A stretch of 64,000 nucleotides of DNA from CAG-698 sp045577945 (GTDB taxonomy: Bacteria > Bacillota_I > Bacilli_A > ML615J-28 > CAG-698). The stretch covers positions 22,969 through 86,968 of the forward strand of contig JAZNJG010000142.1 in the NCBI GenBank assembly GCA_045577945.1, given 5' to 3'. The position numbers and the translations under genes were made by a program. Every line of letters begins with the position of its first letter. The first letter of the stretch is position 1. Shown one piece after another: positions 50,309-58,726 of this stretch. The notes beneath the pieces are model-generated. The model worked only from the letters and a program-made list of their open reading frames with translations. It was not told the origin of the DNA and did no database searches.

Positions 50309-50884
50309 ATGCTTTTTCTATCAGGTCTAATAAGAAGATTATTAGGTGGTTGGTTATCTGCTAAGAAAATTATATCTGAACGTGGAATACAATGGGTATT
50401 ATGTTTTGCTTTTTACTATCCGATTATCTATTTTAATTCTTATAATACTTGGTTGTATGAATTGTTTAATATACACGTGTTTGCTATATTGGGTTCTTTT
50501 TCTTTAATTTGGTGTTTGACAAAAGGTCATTTTCCAGGTTTTCAATGTGGGTTAGAATCTTTAGACTATATTAATAAATGTATATCTGAAGGTCGTAAAA
50601 TACCTTTTCAAAAAATTGTTGATTGGATTGCAAATAAAAGAGGCTTCAATCAATATGATAAGGAGTGGTGCTTTTGGCAACTAATAATTAATAAAACTTT
50701 ATATGCTTGTGTTCCTGCTTTATTTTTCGGTTTTCATTTTATTATAATTGGGTTTGCTGTTGCATTAGCATATAATGCAATGTTTTGGGTTAAATTAAAA
50801 CCTTTTAGAAATATATTAGTAACACCAACTAACTGGGGTGAGTTTTGGCAAGGATGGTTGATGTGTTTGGGTTTATTTCTGTAA
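50309..50884 (+). CDS. Multi-pass membrane protein
   Basis: 191 residues with about five hydrophobic segments. The start (RRLLGGWLSAKK) and C-terminal WGEFWQGWLMCLGLFL resemble the protein at 22642 (WRVRGG and NWGEWIYGGYQGAWLAW). It starts directly after the upstream stop (TAGATG). Function unknown; lysis or membrane remodelling inferred from place. Confidence 0.6.
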   Translation: MLFLSGLIRRLLGGWLSAKKIISERGIQWVLCFAFYYPIIYFNSYNTWLYELFNIHVFAILGSFSLIWCLTKGHFPGFQCGLESLDYINKCISEGRKIPFQKIVDWIANKRGFNQYDKEWCFWQLIINKTLYACVPALFFGFHFIIIGFAVALAYNAMFWVKLKPFRNILVTPTNWGEFWQGWLMCLGLFL

Positions 50885-50979
50885 AAAATACTTGATTTTA
50901 TTTTTAAATACATATATAAGTATAACTGAATGATTTATATTGAAACAAATTTCAATATGATGATTTTTTGAACAGACAG

Positions 50980-51014
50980 AAAGCCTATTCATGATTTTGA
51001 ATAGGCTTTTTTAT
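50980..51014 (+). terminator. Terminator of the membrane gene cluster
   Basis: AAAGCCTATTCA pairs with TGAATAGGCTTT over a 6-base loop, followed by a T run. Confidence 0.88.
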
Positions 51015-51129
51015 TTTATATATTTTCTCCTAGATAAGTACTAATATGCTTTAATTTCCTCAACTAATTGTTTTTACTTACCTAGAATCATAGTATTTTG
51101 CAAATATTAATCCTCATATTAGGTATATA

Positions 51130-51240
51130 CTATCATCAATATCTTTCGTAGGAACTTTAATATCAGTAAATGTTTTAGCTCCATTGATTGTTTGTATCGA
51201 GTTTTGAGTCATTAGAGATATTGGATCAGGATTTGGTAGT
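51130..51240 (-). pseudogene. Inverted 111-bp fragment of the fibre gene at 53032
   Basis: On the - strand these 111 bases read identically to 54306-54416 on the + strand and would encode LPNPDPISLMTQNSIQTING and KTFTDIKVPTKDID. No frame continues on either side. It is a displaced fibre remnant, in inverted orientation to its source. Confidence 0.88.
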
Positions 51241-51249
51241 TAAAAATCT

Positions 51250-51266
51250 TTATAAATAATTACATA
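51250..51266 (+). promoter_or_regulatory. Late promoter, TATAAATAATTACAT
   Basis: Exact consensus 30 bases before the fibre gene at 51296. Confidence 0.65.
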
Positions 51267-51295
51267 TCAAGGTTTTTACTTTTAAAAGATGAAAA

Positions 51296-52426
51296 ATGAC
51301 AATAGCAGATATCAAATTAACAGATAAATTTCATGTTTGGGTTGCAGCTACTAATTTAATTTTACAAGAAATCAATAGAGAAATTGTATTAGAAGCTAAA
51401 CAACAATTAAAAACAATAGATAAATCAACACTTGTTGCTGCAATCAATGAATTGGTAGCGAATAAATTAGATAAAAATGCTAATATTGAACTGAGTGATA
51501 ATGATATTATAACTAGTACAATATTGGCTAATACTAAAATTCAAGTTGGTAGTGAAGGGAAAGGAAATTCTATTATAGAATTTTATGATGATACTACTAA
51601 TTTATATAGAAAGATCGTCTTTAATCACGAAAATCAAAAATGGTATTTAGAAAATACTAATGGTATTCTAATTGAAATTCTAACAAAAGAATCAACAATT
51701 GATGGTAATGAACAAGAAATACTTTTAAAAAGATTAACAGATGAAGAATTTAATCAATATACTGGCCCAGAAGGCTCGTTATCATACAACCTAGTTACAA
51801 AAGCCGTTCATATACACGATGGATTTACAGCCGGTGGTAATTCAGTATCTACATCAGGAATTATTGTCGATAAAGTGAAAATCAATCAAGACGATGGTGT
51901 TTCAGGTTATTTAAATGAAAAAATTATTAGTGGTGAAGGAATTCAATTTATTGAAACTGCTGAAGGGGGTTCAGGTCGAATTGTTATTAACAATCTTTTA
52001 GTAGAAGAATTTACAAATAAAATAGCTAATACATATCTTAAAAGAGATGTTAATAATCAGTTATATCAATTCTTAACTACAAAAGATGTTATGAATGATT
52101 TAAAGGTTGGAAAAATTTATTGCTTTAAGAAATCATTTACAAATGATGTATTACTTGAAGATAACATTTACACTTATACTACAATAATAAATGAAGATAC
52201 AGTTATTTCTATTAATAAATCAATGCTGTACTACGCGACAGAATCTTTAGAATTTGAAATTATTTTAGATATTGAAACTATATCAAATATCACATTTACA
52301 GATAATATCAAATGGGATGAAGGCATTCAACCTGCTTTTGAAAATATTGGTAAATATATATTGAGATTTAAAACATTAGATGGTGTTAATTGGTTAGTCA
52401 AATTGGATAGCTTTTATTCAGCTTAA
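51296..52426 (+). CDS. Tail fibre with shared N-terminal attachment module
   Basis: 376 residues. The N-terminal part (LTDKFHVWVAATNLILQEIN, then STLVAAINELVANKLDKNAN) is homologous to the fibres at 32874 and 53032. The middle reads IEFYDDTTNLYRKIVFNHEN, a virion-attachment beta domain shared by all three. The C-terminus (FTDNIKWDEGIQPAFENIGKY) is a small beta domain without a collar or lectin motif. Late promoter. Confidence 0.75.
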   Translation: MTIADIKLTDKFHVWVAATNLILQEINREIVLEAKQQLKTIDKSTLVAAINELVANKLDKNANIELSDNDIITSTILANTKIQVGSEGKGNSIIEFYDDTTNLYRKIVFNHENQKWYLENTNGILIEILTKESTIDGNEQEILLKRLTDEEFNQYTGPEGSLSYNLVTKAVHIHDGFTAGGNSVSTSGIIVDKVKINQDDGVSGYLNEKIISGEGIQFIETAEGGSGRIVINNLLVEEFTNKIANTYLKRDVNNQLYQFLTTKDVMNDLKVGKIYCFKKSFTNDVLLEDNIYTYTTIINEDTVISINKSMLYYATESLEFEIILDIETISNITFTDNIKWDEGIQPAFENIGKYILRFKTLDGVNWLVKLDSFYSA

Positions 52427-52490
52427 AGAATAATAATTATTATGCCTCAAAAAAATATAAAGATAATCTTAAGCTGAGGTTTTATAAGCT

Positions 52491-52976
52491 ATGCTAGTGT
52501 TTACTGATGGCAGTCATTCACGAAAACCAAAAATGAGTGGAATGGGTGCAGTTCTTATTGTTAGTGATAAAGTACATTCTTTTGGTGCTTATACAAATAA
52601 ATGCTCAGATAATAATGTTGCAGAAATAGCAGCGATAGCAATGGCAATTCAATATATTAAAGATTTTAAAATTGCTGATAGATCAACTGATAAAACGATT
52701 AACATTATGACTGATTCATCTTATGCAATTCATAGATTGAAATATGGAACAGAAGGTAGAGATGAGTTTGAGAAAAAATGTTTAAAATATATACGTGACT
52801 TTCTTGTTGAAACAGACAAGAAAGTTTCTTTTTTACATATAAAAGGCCATATTCATGATGGAACTAAATATTCATATTATAATAATGTAGCAGATGAAAT
52901 TGCTGGTGATTATCGCCGATTAGGTTTAGAGAAACAGCAGGTATATATTAACCAAAAAAAGAATAAAACACGTTAA
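52491..52976 (+). CDS. rnhA: Ribonuclease HI
   Basis: 161 residues, normal RNase HI length. Catalytic residues: Asp in VFTDGSHS (about 5), Glu in NNVAEIAAI (about 47), Asp in MTDSSYAI (about 83), and the last Asp in NNVADEIAG (about 140). FLHIKGHIHDG gives the basic handle. It removes RNA from RNA-DNA hybrids. Placed between two fibre genes. It might also act on the DGR RNA-cDNA hybrid, which is inference. Confidence 0.9.
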   Translation: MLVFTDGSHSRKPKMSGMGAVLIVSDKVHSFGAYTNKCSDNNVAEIAAIAMAIQYIKDFKIADRSTDKTINIMTDSSYAIHRLKYGTEGRDEFEKKCLKYIRDFLVETDKKVSFLHIKGHIHDGTKYSYYNNVADEIAGDYRRLGLEKQQVYINQKKNKTR

Positions 52977-52982
52977 ATTTCC

Positions 52983-52999
52983 TATATAAATAATTACAT
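52983..52999 (+). promoter_or_regulatory. Late promoter, TATAAATAATTACAT
   Basis: Exact consensus 33 bases before the fibre gene at 53032. Confidence 0.65.
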
Positions 53000-53031
53000 A
53001 CAATAAAAGACTTCGATATTAGAGGAATGTA

Positions 53032-55953
53032 ATGAGTATTAATACGACAGATAAAAATGCAGATAATGTTGAAACATTAGTAGATAATACGAACGAAGCA
53101 ATTACACTTGTAAACGAGCAGTTAGATGAAAGTGTTTTGAATAATCTTACAACTGAAAACACTGATACTTTAGTTAACGCCATTAATGAATTAAACGAGA
53201 CGAAATTGGATAAGAATGCTACACAAATTTTAAACGATTTTACTATTAATGGCCACTTATCGGCTAATAGTATTGCCGTTAATACAGACGCAGATGGTAA
53301 TTCTGTGGTCTATTTTTACGATACAACAAGTTCAAGCTATTTAAAACTTTTCTGGAATAACAGCGTACAGAAATATCAATTAGTTTTTCCAGATGGTTCT
53401 ATTGTAGATATTGCTAATAGTTTAGATGTTGCTGATCTTCAAGAACAAATTGATAATATTTCAAGCTCAATCAATTATAATTTTAATACAAATGGACAGA
53501 CATTAATATTAAAACAAATGTCTTCAGCTGAAATTGCATCATATGTTGGTCCTGCTGGTGAGATTGTCATCAATTCTGAAGAATGGGGTGAAATTCGTGT
53601 TCAGGATGGAACAACTGTTGGTGGTATTGTAATTTCTGGTTCAGTATTTGTAAAATGGGCTTCAAATATTGAGATTAAAAAAGGTCAATGTGTTTATTAT
53701 GGTGAAGGATTATACCGCGCAAAAACAACACATACAACTAATGATGTGTTTGATATTAGTTTATATGATACTTTAGCCGCTTATAAGAAATTTGTAGAAG
53801 TTCAAACAACAACTGAAGAAACAGACACATTTACATTAAAGCAATCAGTAGGTGTAGCTAATGATTTTGATGTAAATATTGGTGGATTGGTTATACAAAA
53901 ATCCAATATAACTGTTATTGATGATTATCACATTAAATTAAGTGAAAAAGTTCCTGCTAATACAGACGTCGAAATTACATATTTTACTGCATCTAATGTT
54001 ATTAATAGCTCAATTACTACAAACTTATTTGTAGCTGAAGTTGATGATACAACAGAAATTCCTCTTCAAGAAGAAGTAATTAACTCAAATGCTGTTCATG
54101 AAGTTAATATTGAAAATACAGTATTATTAAATAGTGAATGGAGTTTAGCTGAAGGAAATCAAAAGATCGTATTGAAAAATGGTGTTCCTGCTGGTACAAG
54201 AGTTCAAGTTAAATTCTGGAAAGGTGTTACAGTTGCTCAAAACGGTGTAACATTTACCCCATCAATTGTTGGTGGAAATACCTTAACTTGGGAAAACGAT
54301 GGTGGACTACCAAATCCTGATCCAATATCTCTAATGACTCAAAACTCGATACAAACAATCAATGGAGCTAAAACATTTACTGATATTAAAGTTCCTACGA
54401 AAGATATTGATGATAGCAGTTCAGCTGCTGCTTCTACAGAGTTTGTTCGAAAGGTTGTCGATAGTGCTGGTGGTGGTCTTGAAATCGGTGATATTAGTTT
54501 TGCTGCTTTTGGTATAGATGAAACAAAAAATAAAAGACGCTATCTAAACGGTCAAGTAATTAGCCAATCTCAATTTGAGAGCTTTACATCTCGGGTAAAA
54601 GAAAGAGCTGCTTTATATCCTGATTTAATTACTTCTGAAGTAAACTGGCAAGCAGAGGTAACAAATAGCCCTTATGGTATATGTGGTAAGTTTGTTATTG
54701 ATGATGATATGGGTACAATTAGACTTCCAAAATATCCTGATTGGAGTATCAGAGAAGTTGGACAAGCTGTTGTTGTTGGTAACGGTATGACTTTGGGATT
54801 AGCTAATGAAACTAATATTGCAGGATTATACGGTAACACGTCAAATCCAAATAATTTACAAGCACAAATAGGAGCTTACGGTACAGACAAAGGAAGTACC
54901 AATATAGGTGACTCAAGGTTAACAGGTACTATAGGCGTAACCACAGACCCAACAAAATCAGGTGTCATCGCAGACCTTGCAAATGCTAACACAGAAGATA
55001 AACTACAAGGTAAATGGTTTATCCAAGTAGCAACAGGTGTTGAGGAAAGTGTTGATGTAACTCGTGAGATTGAGCTTAACAATCCGTTTTCTTTACTAGA
55101 CTACAAGTGGTCTGAGTATGAACTAAACAATGCTTCGTGGTTACTTTCTAATGGTATTTTTCATAGCGGTGTTACTTATGTTGCTGTTTATGAATTATTG
55201 TTAAAAATTTATAACGGTACAGAGACCAAAGACGGTGTAAGTGTTAAGTTATCAACTGAAGCTTATGAAGATACTGATTTCGTATTAAATACAGACGAGA
55301 CAACTTTCAGATTACCAATTAAGGTTAAACTTGCAAGCGGTAATGCTGTTGTCGGTAATGGTATGGCGTTAGGGTTGACTGATGGCACAGTAAACGCAGG
55401 ATTAGCACAATCGGTTGCTGAGATTGGTCTTGCTGCTGGTCAGAGAGGTTACGGTGAGAGTGTTGGGGTGAATATGGGTCCAGATACACAATTCTCTACT
55501 GCGTATACTAATATAGGCGTCACAACAGACCCAACAAAATCAGGATTAGTATTAGCTGACAATGATATGTACCTTTACTTCTACGTTGGAGAAACAATCC
55601 AAGATGCTAATGTTATTGCGGCAAGTCAAGTATTAACTACTATTGCTGATTGTGTAAGAAAATCAGAAGCTGATTATGTTATTGAGAGCTATAACGATGA
55701 TACAAATTGGTATAGAGTTTATAAAAGCGGTTGGGTTGAACAAGGTGGGTTATTAGGAGATGTTAATTCAAGTGGAAAAACGATTAACTTTCTAAAACCA
55801 TTTATTGATACAAATTATATAATAATAGGAAATTGTATTTCTGCTAATCATATTTGTTCTTTTGCTTCCTTAACAAAGAGTAGCTTTATCATAGATTCAA
55901 GTTCAAGTACTCAGTCTTCATTTAATTGGGAAGCTAAAGGGCAGGGAGAATAG
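53032..55953 (+). CDS. Large tail fibre protein
   Basis: 973 residues. N-terminal attachment module as in 32874 and 51296 (TDTLVNAINELNETKLDKNA). A beta-rich shaft runs to about 480. Two tandem, diverged copies of a module then carry IRLPKYPDWSIREVGQAVVV/GNGMTLGLANET and later FRLPIKVKLASGNAVVGNGM/ALGLTDGT. Each is followed by TTDPTKSG, shared with the fibre at 26914. A 111-bp copy of its middle lies inverted at 51130. The tip ends FKQ-free with SSSTQSSFNWEAKGQGE. It is followed two bases later by its accessory gene. Confidence 0.82.
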   Translation: MSINTTDKNADNVETLVDNTNEAITLVNEQLDESVLNNLTTENTDTLVNAINELNETKLDKNATQILNDFTINGHLSANSIAVNTDADGNSVVYFYDTTSSSYLKLFWNNSVQKYQLVFPDGSIVDIANSLDVADLQEQIDNISSSINYNFNTNGQTLILKQMSSAEIASYVGPAGEIVINSEEWGEIRVQDGTTVGGIVISGSVFVKWASNIEIKKGQCVYYGEGLYRAKTTHTTNDVFDISLYDTLAAYKKFVEVQTTTEETDTFTLKQSVGVANDFDVNIGGLVIQKSNITVIDDYHIKLSEKVPANTDVEITYFTASNVINSSITTNLFVAEVDDTTEIPLQEEVINSNAVHEVNIENTVLLNSEWSLAEGNQKIVLKNGVPAGTRVQVKFWKGVTVAQNGVTFTPSIVGGNTLTWENDGGLPNPDPISLMTQNSIQTINGAKTFTDIKVPTKDIDDSSSAAASTEFVRKVVDSAGGGLEIGDISFAAFGIDETKNKRRYLNGQVISQSQFESFTSRVKERAALYPDLITSEVNWQAEVTNSPYGICGKFVIDDDMGTIRLPKYPDWSIREVGQAVVVGNGMTLGLANETNIAGLYGNTSNPNNLQAQIGAYGTDKGSTNIGDSRLTGTIGVTTDPTKSGVIADLANANTEDKLQGKWFIQVATGVEESVDVTREIELNNPFSLLDYKWSEYELNNASWLLSNGIFHSGVTYVAVYELLLKIYNGTETKDGVSVKLSTEAYEDTDFVLNTDETTFRLPIKVKLASGNAVVGNGMALGLTDGTVNAGLAQSVAEIGLAAGQRGYGESVGVNMGPDTQFSTAYTNIGVTTDPTKSGLVLADNDMYLYFYVGETIQDANVIAASQVLTTIADCVRKSEADYVIESYNDDTNWYRVYKSGWVEQGGLLGDVNSSGKTINFLKPFIDTNYIIIGNCISANHICSFASLTKSSFIIDSSSSTQSSFNWEAKGQGE
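54306..54416 (+). repeat. Source copy of the inverted 111-bp repeat
   Basis: Identical, in inverted orientation, to 51130-51240. The pair encloses the fibre at 51296, rnhA and the N-terminal part of this fibre. Confidence 0.88.
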
Positions 55954-55955
55954 AT

Positions 55956-56309
55956 ATGTTTAATATAGGCGATAAATTAAATAAACACAATTACACAAAT
56001 GGTGCTATATGGTGCAACGAAAATAACGCTAGGATTGAAGTTATAGATGGTGAATATGTTATTGTTGCTATACCTGAAACAACTGTTGAAGAATTACAAG
56101 CTGAAGTTCGTGCAGTTCGTAATAACTTATTACAAGAAACTGACAAATATTTAATTATAGATTATCCATTATCTACAGAAGAGAAAGAATTGTATATACA
56201 ATATCGTACGTATTTACGAGATTATACTGAAAATAATGAATGGTATTTGAAAAATCCGCAAACTTTTGAAGAATGGAAACAATCTATTAAATTAGAAATA
56301 GAAGAATAA
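55956..56309 (+). CDS. Fibre accessory/assembly protein
   Basis: 117 residues. The N-terminal NGAIWCNENNARIEVIDGEY resembles the protein at 25311. The C-terminal LSTEEKELYIQYRTYLRDYT and FEEWKQ resemble phage tail-fibre assembly proteins (DUF4376/XkdW-like ends). It is translated right after the large fibre gene and probably assists that fibre. Confidence 0.7.
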   Translation: MFNIGDKLNKHNYTNGAIWCNENNARIEVIDGEYVIVAIPETTVEELQAEVRAVRNNLLQETDKYLIIDYPLSTEEKELYIQYRTYLRDYTENNEWYLKNPQTFEEWKQSIKLEIEE

Positions 56310-56336
56310 AAAGGAGGAAACTATTTCCTCCTTTTT
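56308..56336. terminator. Bidirectional GGAGGAAA-type terminator
   Basis: AAAAAGGAGGAAA pairs with TTTCCTCCTTTTT over CTA, between convergent genes. Third copy of the same stem. Confidence 0.85.
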
Positions 56337-56339
56337 ATT

Positions 56340-56582
56340 CTAAATCTCTTCTTCTAATTCTTCTTCAGGTTCCATTGCTTGTAATTCTTCTATTCTAGCT
56401 CTAAATTGATCTGCTTTGTCTTCCATTTCTATATATTGTTCTAAAACAGGCATTTCAACTTCTGGATGTAATTCTCTTACAATACGAGCAACTTCAAAAG
56501 CAACCTTTCTTGAAGTGTAATCATTTTGACTTAAAAGATTTTTTAATGCGCAAATTTCTTCTTCAATTTCTTTTCTAGTCAT
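56340..56582 (-). CDS. Small acidic coiled-coil protein
   Basis: 80 residues, helical (FRARIEELQAMEPEEELEEE at the end), acidic. Convergent with the fibre accessory gene and divergent from Avd. Role unknown. Confidence 0.55.
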   Translation of the reverse strand: MTRKEIEEEICALKNLLSQNDYTSRKVAFEVARIVRELHPEVEMPVLEQYIEMEDKADQFRARIEELQAMEPEEELEEEI

Positions 56583-56670
56583 TTTAATAAACCTATAAAA
56601 ACATTCCCTATGTAAATATTTATTATAAATATTTTAGATTGCTATAGAGTATAATGAAAGTTTAGTATAA

Positions 56671-57084
56671 ATGAGTAATGTATATGTTAAAGATCGAACC
56701 GAAACTCGACTTGATGTATTAATGACTGCAAAAGAATTACAAATAGAAATAACAAAATTTGTAATGTCTGAAAAATCAATGCCAAAGAAATATCGTATCA
56801 TACTAGGATCAGCTTTAATTGAAAAATCAGATGAGATGGTTGATAATATTATTGCTGCAAATACTATATATCCTAAAGATGAAGAAACTTTAAAATTAAG
56901 AAAAAGATATCAATTAAATGCAATTATAAATTGTTTTCAATTACAAAATAAACTAATACGTATAATTGAATGTATTCAAGAAACTAGTGTTCAAAAATTA
57001 AATCATATTATTCCTTTAATTGAAAAGTTATCCACTTTATTAAAAGCTTGGAAAAATTCAACTATATTATTATGTGAAAAATAG
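56671..57084 (+). CDS. avd: DGR2 accessory variability determinant (Avd)
   Basis: 137 residues, fully helical, with the four-helix-bundle pattern of bacterial Avd (S23-like): LDVLMTAKELQIEITKFVMS, PKKYRIILGSALIEKSDEMV, then YQLNAIINCFQLQNKLIRII and IPLIEKLSTLLKAWKNS. Known Avd forms a basic pentamer that binds the template RNA and reverse transcriptase and is required for mutagenic reverse transcription. It sits directly before the template repeat, the usual gene order. Confidence 0.88.
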   Translation: MSNVYVKDRTETRLDVLMTAKELQIEITKFVMSEKSMPKKYRIILGSALIEKSDEMVDNIIAANTIYPKDEETLKLRKRYQLNAIINCFQLQNKLIRIIECIQETSVQKLNHIIPLIEKLSTLLKAWKNSTILLCEK

Positions 57085-57489
57085 GTTATTTGTTATATCA
57101 TCGTTGTGAGGTCTACATGGTGGCTCTCAGCTGTTCATGGTGGTAATTCGACGAATGTCTGCAATGTGAATAACAATGGTAATGCTAATAATAATGTGGC
57201 GACTCAGACAGGTATTCGTGTTCCGCTTTGATTCTTATTATATCAAGTCTAGTAGTTTAGAAATAAATGAACGTTGTATAAAAATAGGAAGGAATGAATA
57301 ACCTTCATTTATAGAGAATGTAAATAAGTGCTTTTGATGGAGCAGATGGACGCCTTTTTGTAAGTGCATGGTAAAATGTTTGTATATTTAATTTTATTTC
57401 ATATCTGTAACCTATGTAGTTGAATAAATGTACAGAATTATATAAAATTCTTTTAAGATTAATTTCGTACTATACAAAAGCACACTAAA
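57085..57489 (+). ncRNA. DGR2 template RNA region
   Basis: Gene-free stretch between Avd and the reverse transcriptase. It holds the template repeat (57108-57234) and 255 bases of 3' flank. In studied DGRs this flank, together with Avd, primes cDNA synthesis, and it is the likely role here. A second look found no other gene. Confidence 0.65.
57108..57234 (+). repeat. DGR2 template repeat (TR)
   Basis: 127 bases, noncoding, rich in AAT/AAC triplets in target frame (GTG AAT AAC AAT GGT AAT GCT AAT AAT AAT). Ends with GTGTTCCGCTTTG, which the variable repeat shares. No similarity to the DGR1 template, so the two systems are independent. Confidence 0.95.
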
Positions 57490-58692
57490 ATGTCAAGAAG
57501 AAAAAGAAGATTTGAAAATCGACAAATAAAGAGAAATAAAAATAAAGAAAAAAGATTAGAAAGATATAATGACTATAATGATATTATCAGTTATCAGTCA
57601 TTATATGATGCTGCTCAAAAAGCTTCAAATGGAGTTAAATGGAAAGAGAGTGTTCAGAAGTATATGGCTAATATATTAATGAACATATCAAAGACTCATG
57701 ATGATTTAGTAGTTGGAAATGATATCAGAAAAGGTTTTATTGAATTTGAAGTAAATGAAAGAGGTAAGCGTAGATTAATTAAAAGTGTTCATTTTGCAGA
57801 GAGAGTTGTTCAAAAAGTTATTTGTCAAAAAACTTTATACCCATCTATCACTTCAGATTTAATTTACGATAATGGTGCTAATAGAATTGGTAAAGGTACT
57901 CATTTTTCGATAGAAAGGTTAGAACATCACCTCCATCAATTTTACCGATCTCATAAAAATAATGGCTATATTCTTTTAATTGATTTTCAAAAATATTTTG
58001 ATAATATTAATCATGACTATCTTAAACAGCTATATAGAAAACATTTTTATGACGAGCGTCTTTTAAAATTATTAGATAGTTTTATTGACGCATTTGGTGA
58101 AAAGGGATTAGGATTAGGTAGTGAAGTCAATCAAATAAGTGCTGTTGCTTATCCAAATAAACTTGATCATTACATTAAAGAAGTACTGAGAGTTAAGGGA
58201 TATGGTCGCTATATGGATGATAGTTATTTGATCCACCATGATAAGAAATTTTTACAATATGCATTAGAAGAAATAAAAAAGATATGTGATGAGTTAGGAA
58301 TTATAGTTCACCCTAAAAAGACACATATTACTGATTTAAAACATGGTTTTACATATCTAAAAACAAATTTTTATTTAACAGATTCAGGAAAAGTTATAAA
58401 AAGACCTTGTCGAAAAAGCATAACATTTGCAAGACGTCGCTTAAAACGTCAAGTTAATTTAGTTAGTAAGGGAATATTAACTGTTGATCAAATAAGACAA
58501 AGTGTATTAAGCTGGTTAGGATCTTTAAAAAATAAAAAAGCATATTTTACAATTAAAAATATCGAAAAATTATTCTATAAACTATATAGAGAACCATTAA
58601 GAATAGAAAGACCAACAGATCGAATATCAAGATTAAAAAGATTTTTAGAAATAAAGAAAAGAACATATAAACCAAAAACCCCAGAAAATTAG
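57490..58692 (+). CDS. DGR2 reverse transcriptase
   Basis: 400 residues, a normal DGR length. Order of motifs: RGKRRLIKSVHFAERVVQKV, ILLIDFQKYFDNINHDY with catalytic Asp (about 165), GLGLGSEVNQISAVAYPNKL (about 206-225) as the DGR-specific I/V-x-Q-x-S motif variant, and catalytic YMDD (about 240-243). Basic N- and C-termini bind RNA. It belongs to a different branch from the DGR1 enzyme (NQISA against TSQWF; YMDD against YCDD). Convergent with its target gene; the terminator at 58679 overlaps its stop. Confidence 0.95.
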   Translation: MSRRKRRFENRQIKRNKNKEKRLERYNDYNDIISYQSLYDAAQKASNGVKWKESVQKYMANILMNISKTHDDLVVGNDIRKGFIEFEVNERGKRRLIKSVHFAERVVQKVICQKTLYPSITSDLIYDNGANRIGKGTHFSIERLEHHLHQFYRSHKNNGYILLIDFQKYFDNINHDYLKQLYRKHFYDERLLKLLDSFIDAFGEKGLGLGSEVNQISAVAYPNKLDHYIKEVLRVKGYGRYMDDSYLIHHDKKFLQYALEEIKKICDELGIIVHPKKTHITDLKHGFTYLKTNFYLTDSGKVIKRPCRKSITFARRRLKRQVNLVSKGILTVDQIRQSVLSWLGSLKNKKAYFTIKNIEKLFYKLYREPLRIERPTDRISRLKRFLEIKKRTYKPKTPEN

Positions 58693-58703
58693 CATTTCTG
58701 GGG
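58679..58703 (-). terminator. Hairpin downstream of the DGR2 variable repeat
   Basis: CCCCAGAAA pairs with TTTCTGGGG over a 7-base loop. On the - strand five T follow, ending the target gene; on the + strand it overlaps the reverse transcriptase stop. It lies 36 bases past the variable repeat, where DGR target hairpins are found, so it may also aid homing. Confidence 0.75.
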
Positions 58704-58726
58704 TCAAGATTTTAAGATTAAACTTG

